From NCBI RefSeq assembly GCF_019966575.1, contig NZ_JAINFK010000003.1:446001-510000 (forward strand): a DNA stretch of 64,000 bases, read 5' to 3'. Of this stretch, positions 9,656 through 19,728 are shown piece after piece. Made by a program: the position numbers and the translations under genes. How positions within the stretch are numbered: position 1 is the first letter of the stretch; every line of letters begins with the position of its first letter. The notes under the pieces were generated by a model, which was not told where the DNA came from, did not search any database, and was given only the letters and a program-made list of their open reading frames with translations. The DNA is from Oricola cellulosilytica (GTDB taxonomy: Bacteria; Pseudomonadota; Alphaproteobacteria; Rhizobiales; Rhizobiaceae).

Positions 9656-11350
9656 TTGGGGCGGCCGACACTTTTGGGGGATCCCGGGTACTGGCTGTCC
9701 GGCGCGGGTACCTACTGGTCTCTAGTACGGCAACGTATTCAGAAGGGGCCGGTTTTTTCGTGGCGCTTCATCGGCCCTGTCCCGGAGCGCCTCGAGATGG
9801 TTCCGCCCGATCTGCGGCCAAGCGATCCGTTGGTCGCGCGCGACATTTACGAGGGAAGATTCTCGCTTGGCGGCCGGGTCATCGAGACCCACGGCGCCTC
9901 GCCTTTTGCGGTCGAGCCGCCATCCCCCATATGGGAAGAACGAATTCACGGATTCCGGTGGCTGAGGCACCTGCAGGGCGCCGACAGCGATCTGGCGTCC
10001 GCGAACGCGCGTGCGCTCGTCAATGACTGGATGCAGGGTCCTGGACGCAGCCTCTCCGGCCCCGCCTGGAAGCTGGGGGTCACAGCCGCGAGAGTGATTG
10101 CCTGGATGCAGTACTCGCGGCTTCTTCTGACAAACAGCGACCACGATTTCTATCGGCGTTTCATGGCTTCGCTTTCCCGGCAGGTCCGTTTTCTGCGGGG
10201 CCTATCCCCTTCGATGAATGACGATGTCGAAGCCTTGGCGGTGCGTATTGCCTTGTGCTTCGCATCGCAGGTGCTCCCGACTGCGGGCCGGGTCGAGCGT
10301 ATGGCGGCACGAAATCTCGAACAGCAACTGCGATTGCAGATTCTCGCCGATGGAGGACACGTCAATCGCTGTCCGGAAACCTTGGCTGAACTCCTGGCCG
10401 ACCTACTCCCGCTGGCACAGTGCTATGTCAGCGCCTCCAAGCCGGTTCCCCAAGAGATCATTCGCGCAATCGACCGGATGTATCCAGCGCTCCGCTTTTA
10501 TCGCCACGGTGACGGCCACCTGGCAATGTTTCACGGCGCGGGACACAACAACACGGAGCTGACCGCCGCCGTGCTCCGCCACGACCAGAACGGAGCGCGG
10601 CCGATGAGCCACGCCCCCCACTCCGGCTATCAGCGTCTTGCGCTCGGCGACACCGTCATTATCGCCGACACCGGGCTGCCTCCGTCAGGCGTCCATGCCA
10701 GTTTCGGTCACGCAAGCTGCCTCGCGTTCGAGATGTCCAGCGGCCGCCAGCGCATCGTCGTCAACAGCGGGGTCGACAGGCTCAATCGGGAGAAATATCG
10801 GGCATTGGCGCGCATGACTGCCGCCCACTCGACCGTTGTCGTCGAGGACACGTCTTCTGCCCGGTTCGTCAGGTTCGGCGCTGGACGGCCGGATGAGGCG
10901 ATGCGATCGGTCGCGGGACCCTCGACCGTTCAGATCGAACGCGACAGTGAAGCCGATGCGCCTGCGTTCGTCGCACAGCATGACGGGTATGTGCGGCCGT
11001 TCGGGGTTTGGCATGAGCGATCGATGACGCTCCTCGATGGCGGCAAACGGGTTGACGGCCGCGACCGCCTGAAACCTGCAAGGGCGAGCGGCTCGGCCGT
11101 GGAGCGCCATTACGACATCCGCTTTCACCTGCATCCAGCCATTCGTCCGGAGATGGTTGGTGTGTCGACCGTGAGGCTGGTGTCCAATCACGGTGAAGTC
11201 TGGCATTTCAAGGCAAGTCCCGGTGATGTCGCTATTGAGGACTCTATCCAGTTTTCCGGCGTGGCTGGACCGGTTCGAACCCGGCAAATTGTGGTCTCCG
11301 CTACATTCCCGGCTATTCCCACCATCGGCTGGCGGTTTCAGCGCAACTGA
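9656..11350 (+). CDS. Heparinase II/III-like protein
   Basis: A 564-residue protein with the alpha/alpha-toroid N-terminal half (WEERIHGFRWLRHLQ, ALVNDWMQGPGRSLSGPAWK) and the C-terminal beta-sandwich domain PF07940 (SGYQRLALGDTVIIADTGLPP, HASCLAFEMSSGRQRIVVNSG). Such lyases cleave uronate-containing polysaccharides; in alphaproteobacteria the substrate of this conserved copy is not known to me. No signal peptide is visible, which is odd for a polysaccharide lyase. The start is TTG 9656, set by GGGGAGGT 4 nt upstream; there is no better ATG. Its place between rsmB and purH suggests a housekeeping context. Confidence 0.85.
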   Translation: MGRPTLLGDPGYWLSGAGTYWSLVRQRIQKGPVFSWRFIGPVPERLEMVPPDLRPSDPLVARDIYEGRFSLGGRVIETHGASPFAVEPPSPIWEERIHGFRWLRHLQGADSDLASANARALVNDWMQGPGRSLSGPAWKLGVTAARVIAWMQYSRLLLTNSDHDFYRRFMASLSRQVRFLRGLSPSMNDDVEALAVRIALCFASQVLPTAGRVERMAARNLEQQLRLQILADGGHVNRCPETLAELLADLLPLAQCYVSASKPVPQEIIRAIDRMYPALRFYRHGDGHLAMFHGAGHNNTELTAAVLRHDQNGARPMSHAPHSGYQRLALGDTVIIADTGLPPSGVHASFGHASCLAFEMSSGRQRIVVNSGVDRLNREKYRALARMTAAHSTVVVEDTSSARFVRFGAGRPDEAMRSVAGPSTVQIERDSEADAPAFVAQHDGYVRPFGVWHERSMTLLDGGKRVDGRDRLKPARASGSAVERHYDIRFHLHPAIRPEMVGVSTVRLVSNHGEVWHFKASPGDVAIEDSIQFSGVAGPVRTRQIVVSATFPAIPTIGWRFQRN

Positions 11351-11471
11351 CGCGCCGCCGGTATACCGTCCTGCGCCAGGTCTCCTGTGGCAAAGACCAG
11401 CACGGCGATAGGCACCCCCTCCGGTTCATGTTAGCAGCGGGCGAATATTCCATCCTGCTGTGAGAAATCGC

Positions 11472-13088
11472 ATGACCGTTGCCTCGAAGAAAATTCCCGC
11501 GCCGGACCGGGTCGAAATCCGCCGGGCGCTGTTGTCGGTATCGGACAAATCTGGGCTGGTGGATCTCGCCCGGTCGCTGCATGAGGCCGGAGTCGAGCTG
11601 GTGTCGACGGGCGGCACCCGCAAGGCGATCGCTGATGCCGGAGTGCCTGTCGTCGACGTGACCACGGTTACGGGCTTTCCGGAAATCATGGATGGCCGCG
11701 TCAAGACGCTGCATCCCTCAATCCATGGCGGCCTGCTCGCGGTGCGCGATGACCCGGAGCATCGGCAGGCGATGGCCGACAATGGAATCGACCCCTTCGA
11801 TCTCGTGGTGATCAATCTATATCCATTCGAGGAGGTGGTGGCCGCCCGTTCCGACTATCCGACGACGATTGAGAATATCGATATCGGGGGTCCGGCGATG
11901 GTTAGGGCGGCGGCGAAAAACCACGCCTACGTGACGGTTGTGACCGATCCCGCCGATTATGATGAAGTGCTTGCGATGCTTGCTGCGAACGACGGCGCAT
12001 CTACCCTCGATATGCGCAAGGCATTCGCCGCCCGCGCCTTTCAAAGAACCGCGAGTTACGACGCGATGATCTCCGCCTTCATGGTGAGAGCCCTCGACCT
12101 TCCCGCCACTGGCCGTCACCACGCAGTCGGGGGAACGTTGTCTCTTTCGATGCGCTATGGAGAAAATCCTCATCAAGCGGCAGGTCTCTACCTCACCGGC
12201 GAGGTCCGCCCCGGCGCAGCGACCGCGCAGCTGCTGCAGGGCAAGGCCCTTTCCTACAACAATGTCAACGACACGGACGCCGCCTTCGAACTGGTGAGCG
12301 AGTTCGATCCGGCGACGCCGTCGGTCGCGATCATCAAACACGCCAACCCCTGCGGCGTCGCGACAGGATCTTCGCTCGCCAAGGCCTACCGCAAGGCGCT
12401 CGAATGCGACCAGACATCGGCGTTTGGCGGCATCGTCGCACTCAATGGAACGCTCGATGCCGAGGCCGCACGGCATATCGTCCGTATCTTCACAGAAGTC
12501 ATCATCGCACCCGACGTGACTGAGGAGGCTGCGGCCATGGTCGCGGCGAAGAAGAACCTTCGTCTTCTGGTAACCGGTGGGTTGGCCGATCCGCGCGAGA
12601 AGGGCATGTTAGTGAAATCGGTGGCAGGCGGCTTCTTGGCCCAGGAACGCGATAATTCTGTTATTGACGATCTCGACCTTCGTTGCGTGACCAAGCGCAA
12701 GCCAACTGAAGCGGAACTAGATGACCTCAAATTTGCGTTCAGGGTCGCCAAGCATGTGAAGTCCAACGCCATCGTCTATGCGCGCGATGGCGCGACCGTC
12801 GGCATTGGCGCCGGTCAGATGAGTCGGATCGATTCAGCCCGCATCGCCGGCCGCAAGGCCGAGGATGCGGCCCAGGCGCTCGGCCTTGGCGAACCGCGAA
12901 CGCAGGGTTGCGTGGTTGCGTCCGACGCATTCTTTCCGTTCGCTGACGGCCTTCTGAGCGCTGTCGAGGCCGGCGCAACGGCCGTCATCCAGCCCGGTGG
13001 TTCAATGCGCGATGAGGAGGTCATCGCCGCCGCCGACGAGCATGGCCTCGCGATGATCTTTACCGGCGTCCGGCATTTCCGTCACTGA
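11472..13088 (+). CDS. purH: Bifunctional AICAR transformylase/IMP cyclohydrolase
   Basis: Carries out the last two steps of de novo IMP synthesis, formylating AICAR with 10-formyl-tetrahydrofolate and closing the ring. The N-terminal cyclohydrolase domain shows [21 protein letters not shown] and [12 protein letters not shown]; the transformylase domain shows [27 protein letters not shown] and [11 protein letters not shown], ending [21 protein letters not shown] 11472 gives 538 residues, the normal length. The stop codon abuts the stop of the convergent transporter gene with no spacer. A 10-bp palindrome CGGTATACCG lies at 11359-11368 upstream, of unknown meaning. Confidence 0.97.
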   Translation: MTVASKKIPAPDRVEIRRALLSVSDKSGLVDLARSLHEAGVELVSTGGTRKAIADAGVPVVDVTTVTGFPEIMDGRVKTLHPSIHGGLLAVRDDPEHRQAMADNGIDPFDLVVINLYPFEEVVAARSDYPTTIENIDIGGPAMVRAAAKNHAYVTVVTDPADYDEVLAMLAANDGASTLDMRKAFAARAFQRTASYDAMISAFMVRALDLPATGRHHAVGGTLSLSMRYGENPHQAAGLYLTGEVRPGAATAQLLQGKALSYNNVNDTDAAFELVSEFDPATPSVAIIKHANPCGVATGSSLAKAYRKALECDQTSAFGGIVALNGTLDAEAARHIVRIFTEVIIAPDVTEEAAAMVAAKKNLRLLVTGGLADPREKGMLVKSVAGGFLAQERDNSVIDDLDLRCVTKRKPTEAELDDLKFAFRVAKHVKSNAIVYARDGATVGIGAGQMSRIDSARIAGRKAEDAAQALGLGEPRTQGCVVASDAFFPFADGLLSAVEAGATAVIQPGGSMRDEEVIAAADEHGLAMIFTGVRHFRH

Positions 13089-14462
13089 CTATGCTTTCGA
13101 GCGAACAGGGATCAAGAACAGCAATCCGATCACGAACAGGATCAGGATCGGCGTGATACCGATTCGCTGACTACCGGAAATCGTTGTCATCACCCCAACA
13201 CCCCACGGCGCGAGAAATGCGGTCGCCCGTCCGGAGAGAGCGTAAAGGCCGAACGCTTCGCCCATCCGGTCCGGCTCCGCCTGATCGACCAGCAAGGGCC
13301 GTGACGACGCCTGCAAGGCGCCGCCGGCCGCGCCGATCAGGGCTCCCGCACAATAGAAGACAACGTCCGGTGCGACGGAGCCGGCGGCCACCGGGAAGTA
13401 AAATATCTCGGCGCTCCCCGTCGACACGACCATGAAGCCTGCCACAATCAGACAGACAATCGAGGTGGTTACAACACGCTTGGTGCCGATCCTGTTGTCC
13501 AGCCATCCGCCGAGCAGGCACCCGAAGATGCCGGTGATGCTGGTCAGAATACCGAAGACACCGAGCTGGATGATGCTCCAGCCGAGCACACCCACAGCGT
13601 AAATTCCCCCGAATGCGTAGAGCCCGTTCAGGGCGTCGCGGTAGAACATGCTGGAGAGAAGAAACGAGAACAGGCTGCGCTCGCGCGGCAGGTGACGAAC
13701 CGTCTGCCGGAGTTCGCGCAGTCCGCGCACCACCGCGCCGGCGACCCGCGTGTTCCGCGCCGCATCCGGAGTGAACAGGAATAGCGGAATGATGAAGATT
13801 GCGTACCAGAGCGCAGTGAACGGACCGGATGCGCGATCTCCTTCCAGCAACTGCGGGTTCAACCCGAGAACGGGATCGAGCCCAGCGAGGGTCTTTCCGG
13901 TTTCCGGACTGGCGACCATTAGCGTCAGCATCAATATCAGGCAGATTAGTCCGCCGGCATAGCCAAGCGCCCACGCATTGCCGGAAAGACCGCCGAGACG
14001 TTCGCGCGACACAAGCCCCGGCATCATCGCATTGTTGAACACGGCGGCAAATTCAAATCCGATCAGCGCGATTGTGAACGACGCCAACGCAAAGAGGATC
14101 ATTGCGCCCCCCGCAGCGGGGGTTACGTACCAGAGACTGAAAACACCCAAGGCGCCCAGCAAGGAAAATCCGAATATCCATGGTTTACGCGGACCCGTCG
14201 CGTCGGAGATTGCGCCGAGAACGGGCGATAAAAAGGCGATCGCAAGTCCCCCCGCTCCAGCAGCAAATCCCCAAAGCGCCTGTCCCTCGGTTTCATTAGG
14301 GGCGACATGCGCGGCAAAGTAGGGCGCGAAAATGAACGTGATGATGAGCGTATGGAACGGTTGCGCCGCCCAGTCGAACAGCATCCAGCTCCAGATGCCG
14401 CGGCGTCGGATGCCGGTATGCACGGCCCCGCTCTGGCGATTATCGGAGTCGGCGGTGGTCAT
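13089..14462 (-). CDS. MFS transporter of the UMF1 family
   Basis: A 457-residue integral membrane protein with about twelve hydrophobic segments. It starts near GIWSWMLFDWAAQPFHTLIITFIFAPYF, the typical opening of UMF1 (DUF895) permeases, and has GALIGAAGGALQASSRPLLVD in the C-terminal half. Relatives include fungal Atg22 vacuolar effluxers of amino acids; the bacterial substrate is unknown. The start is ATG 14462, 17 bp after the glutamate dehydrogenase stop, so it is probably the second gene of that transcript. A much longer in-frame extension lies inside the dehydrogenase gene and is rejected. Confidence 0.85.
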   Translation of the reverse strand: MTTADSDNRQSGAVHTGIRRRGIWSWMLFDWAAQPFHTLIITFIFAPYFAAHVAPNETEGQALWGFAAGAGGLAIAFLSPVLGAISDATGPRKPWIFGFSLLGALGVFSLWYVTPAAGGAMILFALASFTIALIGFEFAAVFNNAMMPGLVSRERLGGLSGNAWALGYAGGLICLILMLTLMVASPETGKTLAGLDPVLGLNPQLLEGDRASGPFTALWYAIFIIPLFLFTPDAARNTRVAGAVVRGLRELRQTVRHLPRERSLFSFLLSSMFYRDALNGLYAFGGIYAVGVLGWSIIQLGVFGILTSITGIFGCLLGGWLDNRIGTKRVVTTSIVCLIVAGFMVVSTGSAEIFYFPVAAGSVAPDVVFYCAGALIGAAGGALQASSRPLLVDQAEPDRMGEAFGLYALSGRATAFLAPWGVGVMTTISGSQRIGITPILILFVIGLLFLIPVRSKA

Positions 14463-14479
14463 CGGAGTTTCGCCATGGC

Positions 14480-17400
14480 TCAGGACACGATATCCGCAAG
14501 AAGCCCCGCAGCGACAGTCAGACGCGAGACCGTGAGATCCCCCGATGTGGTCAGATCCTTGATCCGCCCCTGCACGCGTCTGATGCGAAGTTCGTTGGCC
14601 GCGTGCCAAGCGGCCACCGCTTCATCTGCCGAGACATTTGGGGTGACCGCCGACAAGGCGGCATTGGTTATCGCCAGCCGCGCCGCATGAAGGATATCTA
14701 GCGCGCGGTTCTGTGCCAGGCCGTCGAAATAGTCGTCGGTCGACAAGCTATGAGCGAGATGTTCCAGTCGTCCGATCTGGAACAGTTCGGTCACCGCGTA
14801 AAACGCTTCCGCGCCTTCGATCACCGGCCTTGCAGATGCCTTGCCGACTGACGTGATATCCGGTGTCATCGCCAGGATTGGCAGAACTGCGATTTTCCTC
14901 GCTACCGCCTCGGCAAGTCCGTCCGCTTTCAGCGTGTCCCGCCGGCCCCTGACCCAGTTGGATTGATACTCCGGAATGATGGAAAGAAGCTTCGGCTCCA
15001 ATAGGCGCGCCGCAGCCCCCAGCTCGGCCACGACATTGTCAAGCCGCGCATTGCTGTCACCATTTTTAATGAACTGTCCGATTGCGATGCGTTGCGAATT
15101 CGCGATGTCGTCGTAAATCTCCAACTGGCGATTGCCGTCGATTTTTGTGTCCAGTGCGTCGACCGCAGCGTAAAGCGGCTCGATTCCATACGAATCGCGC
15201 ACGGCAACGTGAGCCCTCACAATACCGCTGGGAAGCATTCCGGTTGCATCCTCAAACCGGCTGATCAGCGTCGGACCGCCCCGGTTGATTGCCTCGTTGG
15301 CCAGCACCGTCGAGATGATCTCCCTGCGAAGCCGGTGGCCTTCGATCCGCTCGGCGAAAATCCCGGTCATTCTTGGGGGGAAGTAGTTGATCAGGTCCGA
15401 TTTCAGATGCGGGTCGTCGGGAAGCGGGCTGCGCACGATATCGTCAAAAAGCACGATTTTCGCATAGGCCAGCAGAACGCCGATCTCCGCGCGTGTAAGC
15501 CCCAATCCAGCCTTGCGCCGTTCGGTGAGCATTTCCTCGTCCGGCAGGAACTCGACCTTCCGGTCGAGCAGGCCGCGATCCTCAAGCGATTCCATCAGAC
15601 GCTCCTGCAGCGCCAGGTTCGCGTAAGCACGCCGTTCGGCGAGCGAGATCGCAAGCGTCTGCAGGTAGTTGTTCTCGAGCACCAGATCGGCAACCTTTTC
15701 GGTCATCTCGGCCAGTAGCTTGTCACGTTCCTTGCGCGGCAGCGTGCCGTCATCCATGGCGGGCTTGAGCGCGATCTTGATATTGACCTCGAGGTCGGAG
15801 GAATTGACCCCGGCCGAGTTGTCAATCGCATCGGAATTGCAGCGCCCACCGTGCAGGCCGTACTCGATTCGCGCCCTTTGCGTCAGGCCGAGATTGGCGC
15901 CTTCACCCACCACCTTCGCGCCGACCTCCCTGGCGGTGATACGGATCGCGTCGTTCGCCTTGTCGCCCGCATCGGCATTGGTCTCCGAGGACGCACGGAC
16001 ATAGGTGCCGATCCCACCGAACCAGAGCAGTTCGACATCGGCTTTCAGAATCGACGTCAGGATCTCGTTCGGTGCGGCTCGCGTCTTCTCGAGACCGATA
16101 GCGGCTGCGGCGGCCTTGGAGAGTGTGATCGTCTTCTGCGAGCGCGGAAAAATCCCTCCCCCCTTCGACAGCTTCGAGGTGTCGTAGTCCTGCCAGCTCG
16201 AACGGCCCAACGCGAACATTCGCTTGCGCTCGGCAAAACTCGCTTCCGGATCGGGATCCGGATCAATGAAAATGTCGCGGTGATCGAACGCTGCGATCAG
16301 CTTGATCTTTTCAGACAACAGCATTCCGTTGCCGAAGACGTCGCCCGACATGTCCCCGACCCCGATCACGGTGAACGGTTCGCTCTGGATGTCCTTGTTC
16401 ATTTCCCGGAAATGACGCTTGACCGCCTCCCATGCGCCCCGGGCGGTGATGCCCATCTTCTTGTGGTCGTAACCGGCAGAGCCGCCAGACGCGAAGGCGT
16501 CGTCGAGCCAGAAACCCATCTCCTGCGAAATTGCGTTGGCGGTGTCGGAGAACGTGGCCGTCCCCTTGTCTGCCGCGACCACGAAGTAAGGGTCGTCGCC
16601 ATCCAGCCGCACGGTCGCACGCGGAGGCACCACCGCATCACCCTCGAGCGTGTCGGTGATCGACAGCAGGCTCGATATGAACGTGATGTAGGCCGCCCGG
16701 CCCGCCTCGAAAACCTCGTCGCGGGTACCTCCCTGCGGAAGACGCTTGGGGTAAAAGCCGCCCTTGGCGCCGACGGGAACGATAACCGCGTTCTTGACCT
16801 GCTGCGCCTTCACCAGACCGAGCACCTCGGTCCGGTAGTCTTGCGGCCGGTCCGACCAGCGCAATCCTCCGCGGGCAATGGGTCCGAACCGCAGGTGAAC
16901 GCCTTCGACCTCCGGTCCGAACACAAAAATCTCGCGATAAGGTTTTGGATCGGGAAGTTCGGGAATGGCGCGCGGGTCGAATTTGAAGGCCAGGGATGAG
17001 CGGGGCGCGCCGCCGACTGCCGAATTGAAGTAGTTGGTGCGAAGCGTCGCGTCGATCACCGTAAAGATGCTGCGCAAGATGCGGTCGTCGTCGATCGACG
17101 GCACGTCTGCGAGCTGGTCGGCGATTGCTGCCCGAATATGTTTCGCCGTAACCGCCGTGTCCTCCTCGGGATCGGCATGGCGCACGGGGTCGAAGACGGC
17201 CTCGAAAAGGTCGTACAACTGCCGAGCAAGCAAGGGATGGCGGATGAGGGCGTCGGCCATGTAAACTTGACCGTAGGGCATGCCGGTCTGACGCAGATAT
17301 CGGCCGAAAGCGCGCAGTACGGTCACCTGCATTGAGGTCAGTCCCGCTGCTAGAACAAGACCGTTATAGGTGTCGTTGTCGCTTCCGCCGGTCCAGACGG

Positions 17401-19291
17401 AAAGGAAGGCGTCTTCGAAGATTGCGCCACCGTCATCGAGCGGCACGAGCTTGCCGGACCCGCTCTGCAGTTTCATGTCGTGTAGCCAGACAACATTGCC
17501 AAGACGGGCGGTAACGTCGATTGCGTAGGTCAGTTCGCTAATCACGCGAAAACCCATATTCTCCAGAATGGGCACGCGCTCCGAAAGCGCGACCGGCGCG
17601 CCGTAGTGGTAGATTCGCAGGCCCGCTTCTTTTCCGGATGTGCCTTCAGGGTGGTAGAAATCGACTTCGATCGGATTTCGCGGGCTGAGCTTCGCGATAC
17701 GCTTCAGATCGGCCACAGCCTGCTCGGGCGAGACCGTGTCGCGGTAGGTCTCCGGGAATCCGGCATCGCGCATCTGACGCGTTTCGGCATCGACGATGCT
17801 GGCGGTGACAGCCTCCTGGAAATGGTCTTCCCACGTGCGCGTGATCGCCAGTATGTCCGCTTCGAGCGATGCCTGGGTCGGCGTCGGCGTCTTGCCTTCG
17901 CGGCGGCCGACGATAAAGTGCACGCGCGCAAGGGCCCCTTCCGGAAAGGCGGGATAATAGGCCGAAATATGCCCCTTGTAGGCCTTCGCCAGGTAATTTC
18001 CCACTCCCTCGCGGACAGATGAGGAATACCGCTCGCGAGGCAGAAATACGATCACGGAAACGAACCTGTCGAAAGCATCGATCCGGCTCAGCACGCGAAC
18101 CCGCGGGCGGTCGGCGAGCGCGACGATCGCCAGGGCGTTCCGGGTTAGTGTCGGGACGTCGATCTGGAAAAGCTCATCACGCGGATAGGATTCCAGAACG
18201 TTTTGCAGCGCCTTGCCGGAGTGGCTGTCCGGCTCGAATTCCGAGCGTCTGATCACCGCCTCCGTCTTCGAGCGAATATAGGGTATTCGGGTAACAGAGC
18301 GCGTATAGGCGGTTGATGTGAACAGCCCGACGACGCGCAGTTCGCCTGCCAGCTTTCCTTTGGCGTCGTATCGCTTGATGCCGATATAATCCATGTAGGA
18401 CCGGCGATGGACCTTTGACTTGATGTTCGCCTTGGTGACGATAAGCAGGTCCCGGCTGTTGAGAAACGCCCTGATCTCAGCGGTTGTCGTTACCGGCTCG
18501 TCACCGCGCCGCATTACCCGCACGTCCGGGTCGCTCAGAATTCCCAGACCCGGCTTGTCGGCGCGGACGAGCTGGCCGCGCGCCTCACCGCCGCGATATT
18601 TGTACTCGCGAATGCCAAGCAGGGTGAAGTTGTTGTCCCGGAGCCATTCAAGGAAAGCCAGAGCCTCGTTCGCGTCGGATTTCCTGACCGGAAGGATACC
18701 GGTGCGCAATTCCTCCATCACTTCGTCGAGCCTGCCCAGCATCGGCTTCCAGTCGCGCACGGCGCTTTTGACCTGGGAGATGATATCCTTGAGATTTTCC
18801 TCGAGGGTGTTCGCTTCGGCCGGCGACATGTCGCGCAGCAACACATGGATCACGCTCGTGCGGATCGTGTCCTCGCGCGCCAGACCCGGACGGGATTTGT
18901 CGACGATCTCGAAATTGCCGTTCTGGTGCTTGACGTCGAGAATGGGGTGAACGACCAGCGCAACGTTGTGGGACAGGTCGTTGATCTCGCCGAGCACGGA
19001 GTCAAAAAGGAACGGCATGTTTTCGTTGACGATTGAGACCACGCACCAGTCGTCCTCGCCCACCGGCTCGACGTGAACTTCGGACGCACCGTGACGATGA
19101 TGGGCGAGCGCGTCCGCAGTCTTTGCTATGGCAGCCCTTGCCGTCGCCGGGTCGAGGACGGCCAGGTCTTCTGGGTGCGCCTCGCCGAGCAAGGCGGATG
19201 CCAATTCCTTGATGCGTTCATCGGAGCCTTCGAACCGGTCGACCACAGCCGAAACATAACGTTTGACCGATGCGCTTGCCGATTTGGCCAT
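14480..19291 (-). CDS. gdhB: NAD-specific glutamate dehydrogenase, large (about 180 kDa) class
   Basis: Interconverts glutamate and 2-oxoglutarate with NAD, mainly in the catabolic direction. At 1,603 residues it has the size of the L-180 class (PF05088). The catalytic core is seen as GPIARGGLRWSDRPQDYR, GAKGGFYPKRLPQGG, GVGDMSGDVFGNGMLLS and GEGANLGLTQRARIEYGL; the long N-terminal segment (about 700 residues) and a C-terminal helical segment are regulatory in the family. ATG 19291 begins MAKSASASVKRYVSAV. The UMF1-type transporter follows 17 bp downstream. The gene is intact with no frameshift. Confidence 0.96.
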   Translation of the reverse strand: MAKSASASVKRYVSAVVDRFEGSDERIKELASALLGEAHPEDLAVLDPATARAAIAKTADALAHHRHGASEVHVEPVGEDDWCVVSIVNENMPFLFDSVLGEINDLSHNVALVVHPILDVKHQNGNFEIVDKSRPGLAREDTIRTSVIHVLLRDMSPAEANTLEENLKDIISQVKSAVRDWKPMLGRLDEVMEELRTGILPVRKSDANEALAFLEWLRDNNFTLLGIREYKYRGGEARGQLVRADKPGLGILSDPDVRVMRRGDEPVTTTAEIRAFLNSRDLLIVTKANIKSKVHRRSYMDYIGIKRYDAKGKLAGELRVVGLFTSTAYTRSVTRIPYIRSKTEAVIRRSEFEPDSHSGKALQNVLESYPRDELFQIDVPTLTRNALAIVALADRPRVRVLSRIDAFDRFVSVIVFLPRERYSSSVREGVGNYLAKAYKGHISAYYPAFPEGALARVHFIVGRREGKTPTPTQASLEADILAITRTWEDHFQEAVTASIVDAETRQMRDAGFPETYRDTVSPEQAVADLKRIAKLSPRNPIEVDFYHPEGTSGKEAGLRIYHYGAPVALSERVPILENMGFRVISELTYAIDVTARLGNVVWLHDMKLQSGSGKLVPLDDGGAIFEDAFLSVWTGGSDNDTYNGLVLAAGLTSMQVTVLRAFGRYLRQTGMPYGQVYMADALIRHPLLARQLYDLFEAVFDPVRHADPEEDTAVTAKHIRAAIADQLADVPSIDDDRILRSIFTVIDATLRTNYFNSAVGGAPRSSLAFKFDPRAIPELPDPKPYREIFVFGPEVEGVHLRFGPIARGGLRWSDRPQDYRTEVLGLVKAQQVKNAVIVPVGAKGGFYPKRLPQGGTRDEVFEAGRAAYITFISSLLSITDTLEGDAVVPPRATVRLDGDDPYFVVAADKGTATFSDTANAISQEMGFWLDDAFASGGSAGYDHKKMGITARGAWEAVKRHFREMNKDIQSEPFTVIGVGDMSGDVFGNGMLLSEKIKLIAAFDHRDIFIDPDPDPEASFAERKRMFALGRSSWQDYDTSKLSKGGGIFPRSQKTITLSKAAAAAIGLEKTRAAPNEILTSILKADVELLWFGGIGTYVRASSETNADAGDKANDAIRITAREVGAKVVGEGANLGLTQRARIEYGLHGGRCNSDAIDNSAGVNSSDLEVNIKIALKPAMDDGTLPRKERDKLLAEMTEKVADLVLENNYLQTLAISLAERRAYANLALQERLMESLEDRGLLDRKVEFLPDEEMLTERRKAGLGLTRAEIGVLLAYAKIVLFDDIVRSPLPDDPHLKSDLINYFPPRMTGIFAERIEGHRLRREIISTVLANEAINRGGPTLISRFEDATGMLPSGIVRAHVAVRDSYGIEPLYAAVDALDTKIDGNRQLEIYDDIANSQRIAIGQFIKNGDSNARLDNVVAELGAAARLLEPKLLSIIPEYQSNWVRGRRDTLKADGLAEAVARKIAVLPILAMTPDITSVGKASARPVIEGAEAFYAVTELFQIGRLEHLAHSLSTDDYFDGLAQNRALDILHAARLAITNAALSAVTPNVSADEAVAAWHAANELRIRRVQGRIKDLTTSGDLTVSRLTVAAGLLADIVS

Positions 19292-19470
19292 GACCCCTCC
19301 CCGTGCCGATCAATTGCTTCGTTGTGTTGAAGCTGAGCCGCACCATAACAAAGCGACCGGGCTATGCAGCAGAAATATTACGCCGGGGGGAGTCCCATCG
19401 ATCTGCAGTTGCTGCCTCATGCCGGCGGCGGTAGGCTGCGGAAATTCAATGTGAAATTGCGGTAACCGGG

Positions 19471-19728
19471 ATGGCAGGGAAATTAGAAGACGATCGCTCG
19501 CGCGAGAACGAGGCGCGGCGCACCCTCGAGCGGGCAGAACGCGATTCCGAAGTCTTCGGGCAATCGACCTTCGCGCGCACCGTCGATCGTGCCCGGTCTC
19601 ACATGGCCGCCGATGACGCCGACCCCAATGACCCGGTAGAAGTCTGGGGACGTCGTACCGGGCGCGCCCTTGGGGTCGTCGCATTCGCGGTTCTGGCGAT
19701 CTGGTTGTTCGGCTATCTGACGCGATGA
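19471..19728 (+). CDS. Small tail-anchored hypothetical membrane protein
   Basis: An 85-residue protein: about 58 charged residues rich in Glu, Arg and Asp (MAGKLEDDRSRENEARRTLE onward), probably helical, then a single C-terminal membrane segment (LGVVAFAVLAIWLFGYL). No signal peptide is present, so it would sit with its N-terminus in the cytoplasm. The last four bases ATGA are the start of the pyridoxal kinase gene, implying translational coupling. I do not recognise the family. GGTAACC precedes the start; the coupled arrangement is the main support that it is real. Confidence 0.7.
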   Translation: MAGKLEDDRSRENEARRTLERAERDSEVFGQSTFARTVDRARSHMAADDADPNDPVEVWGRRTGRALGVVAFAVLAIWLFGYLTR

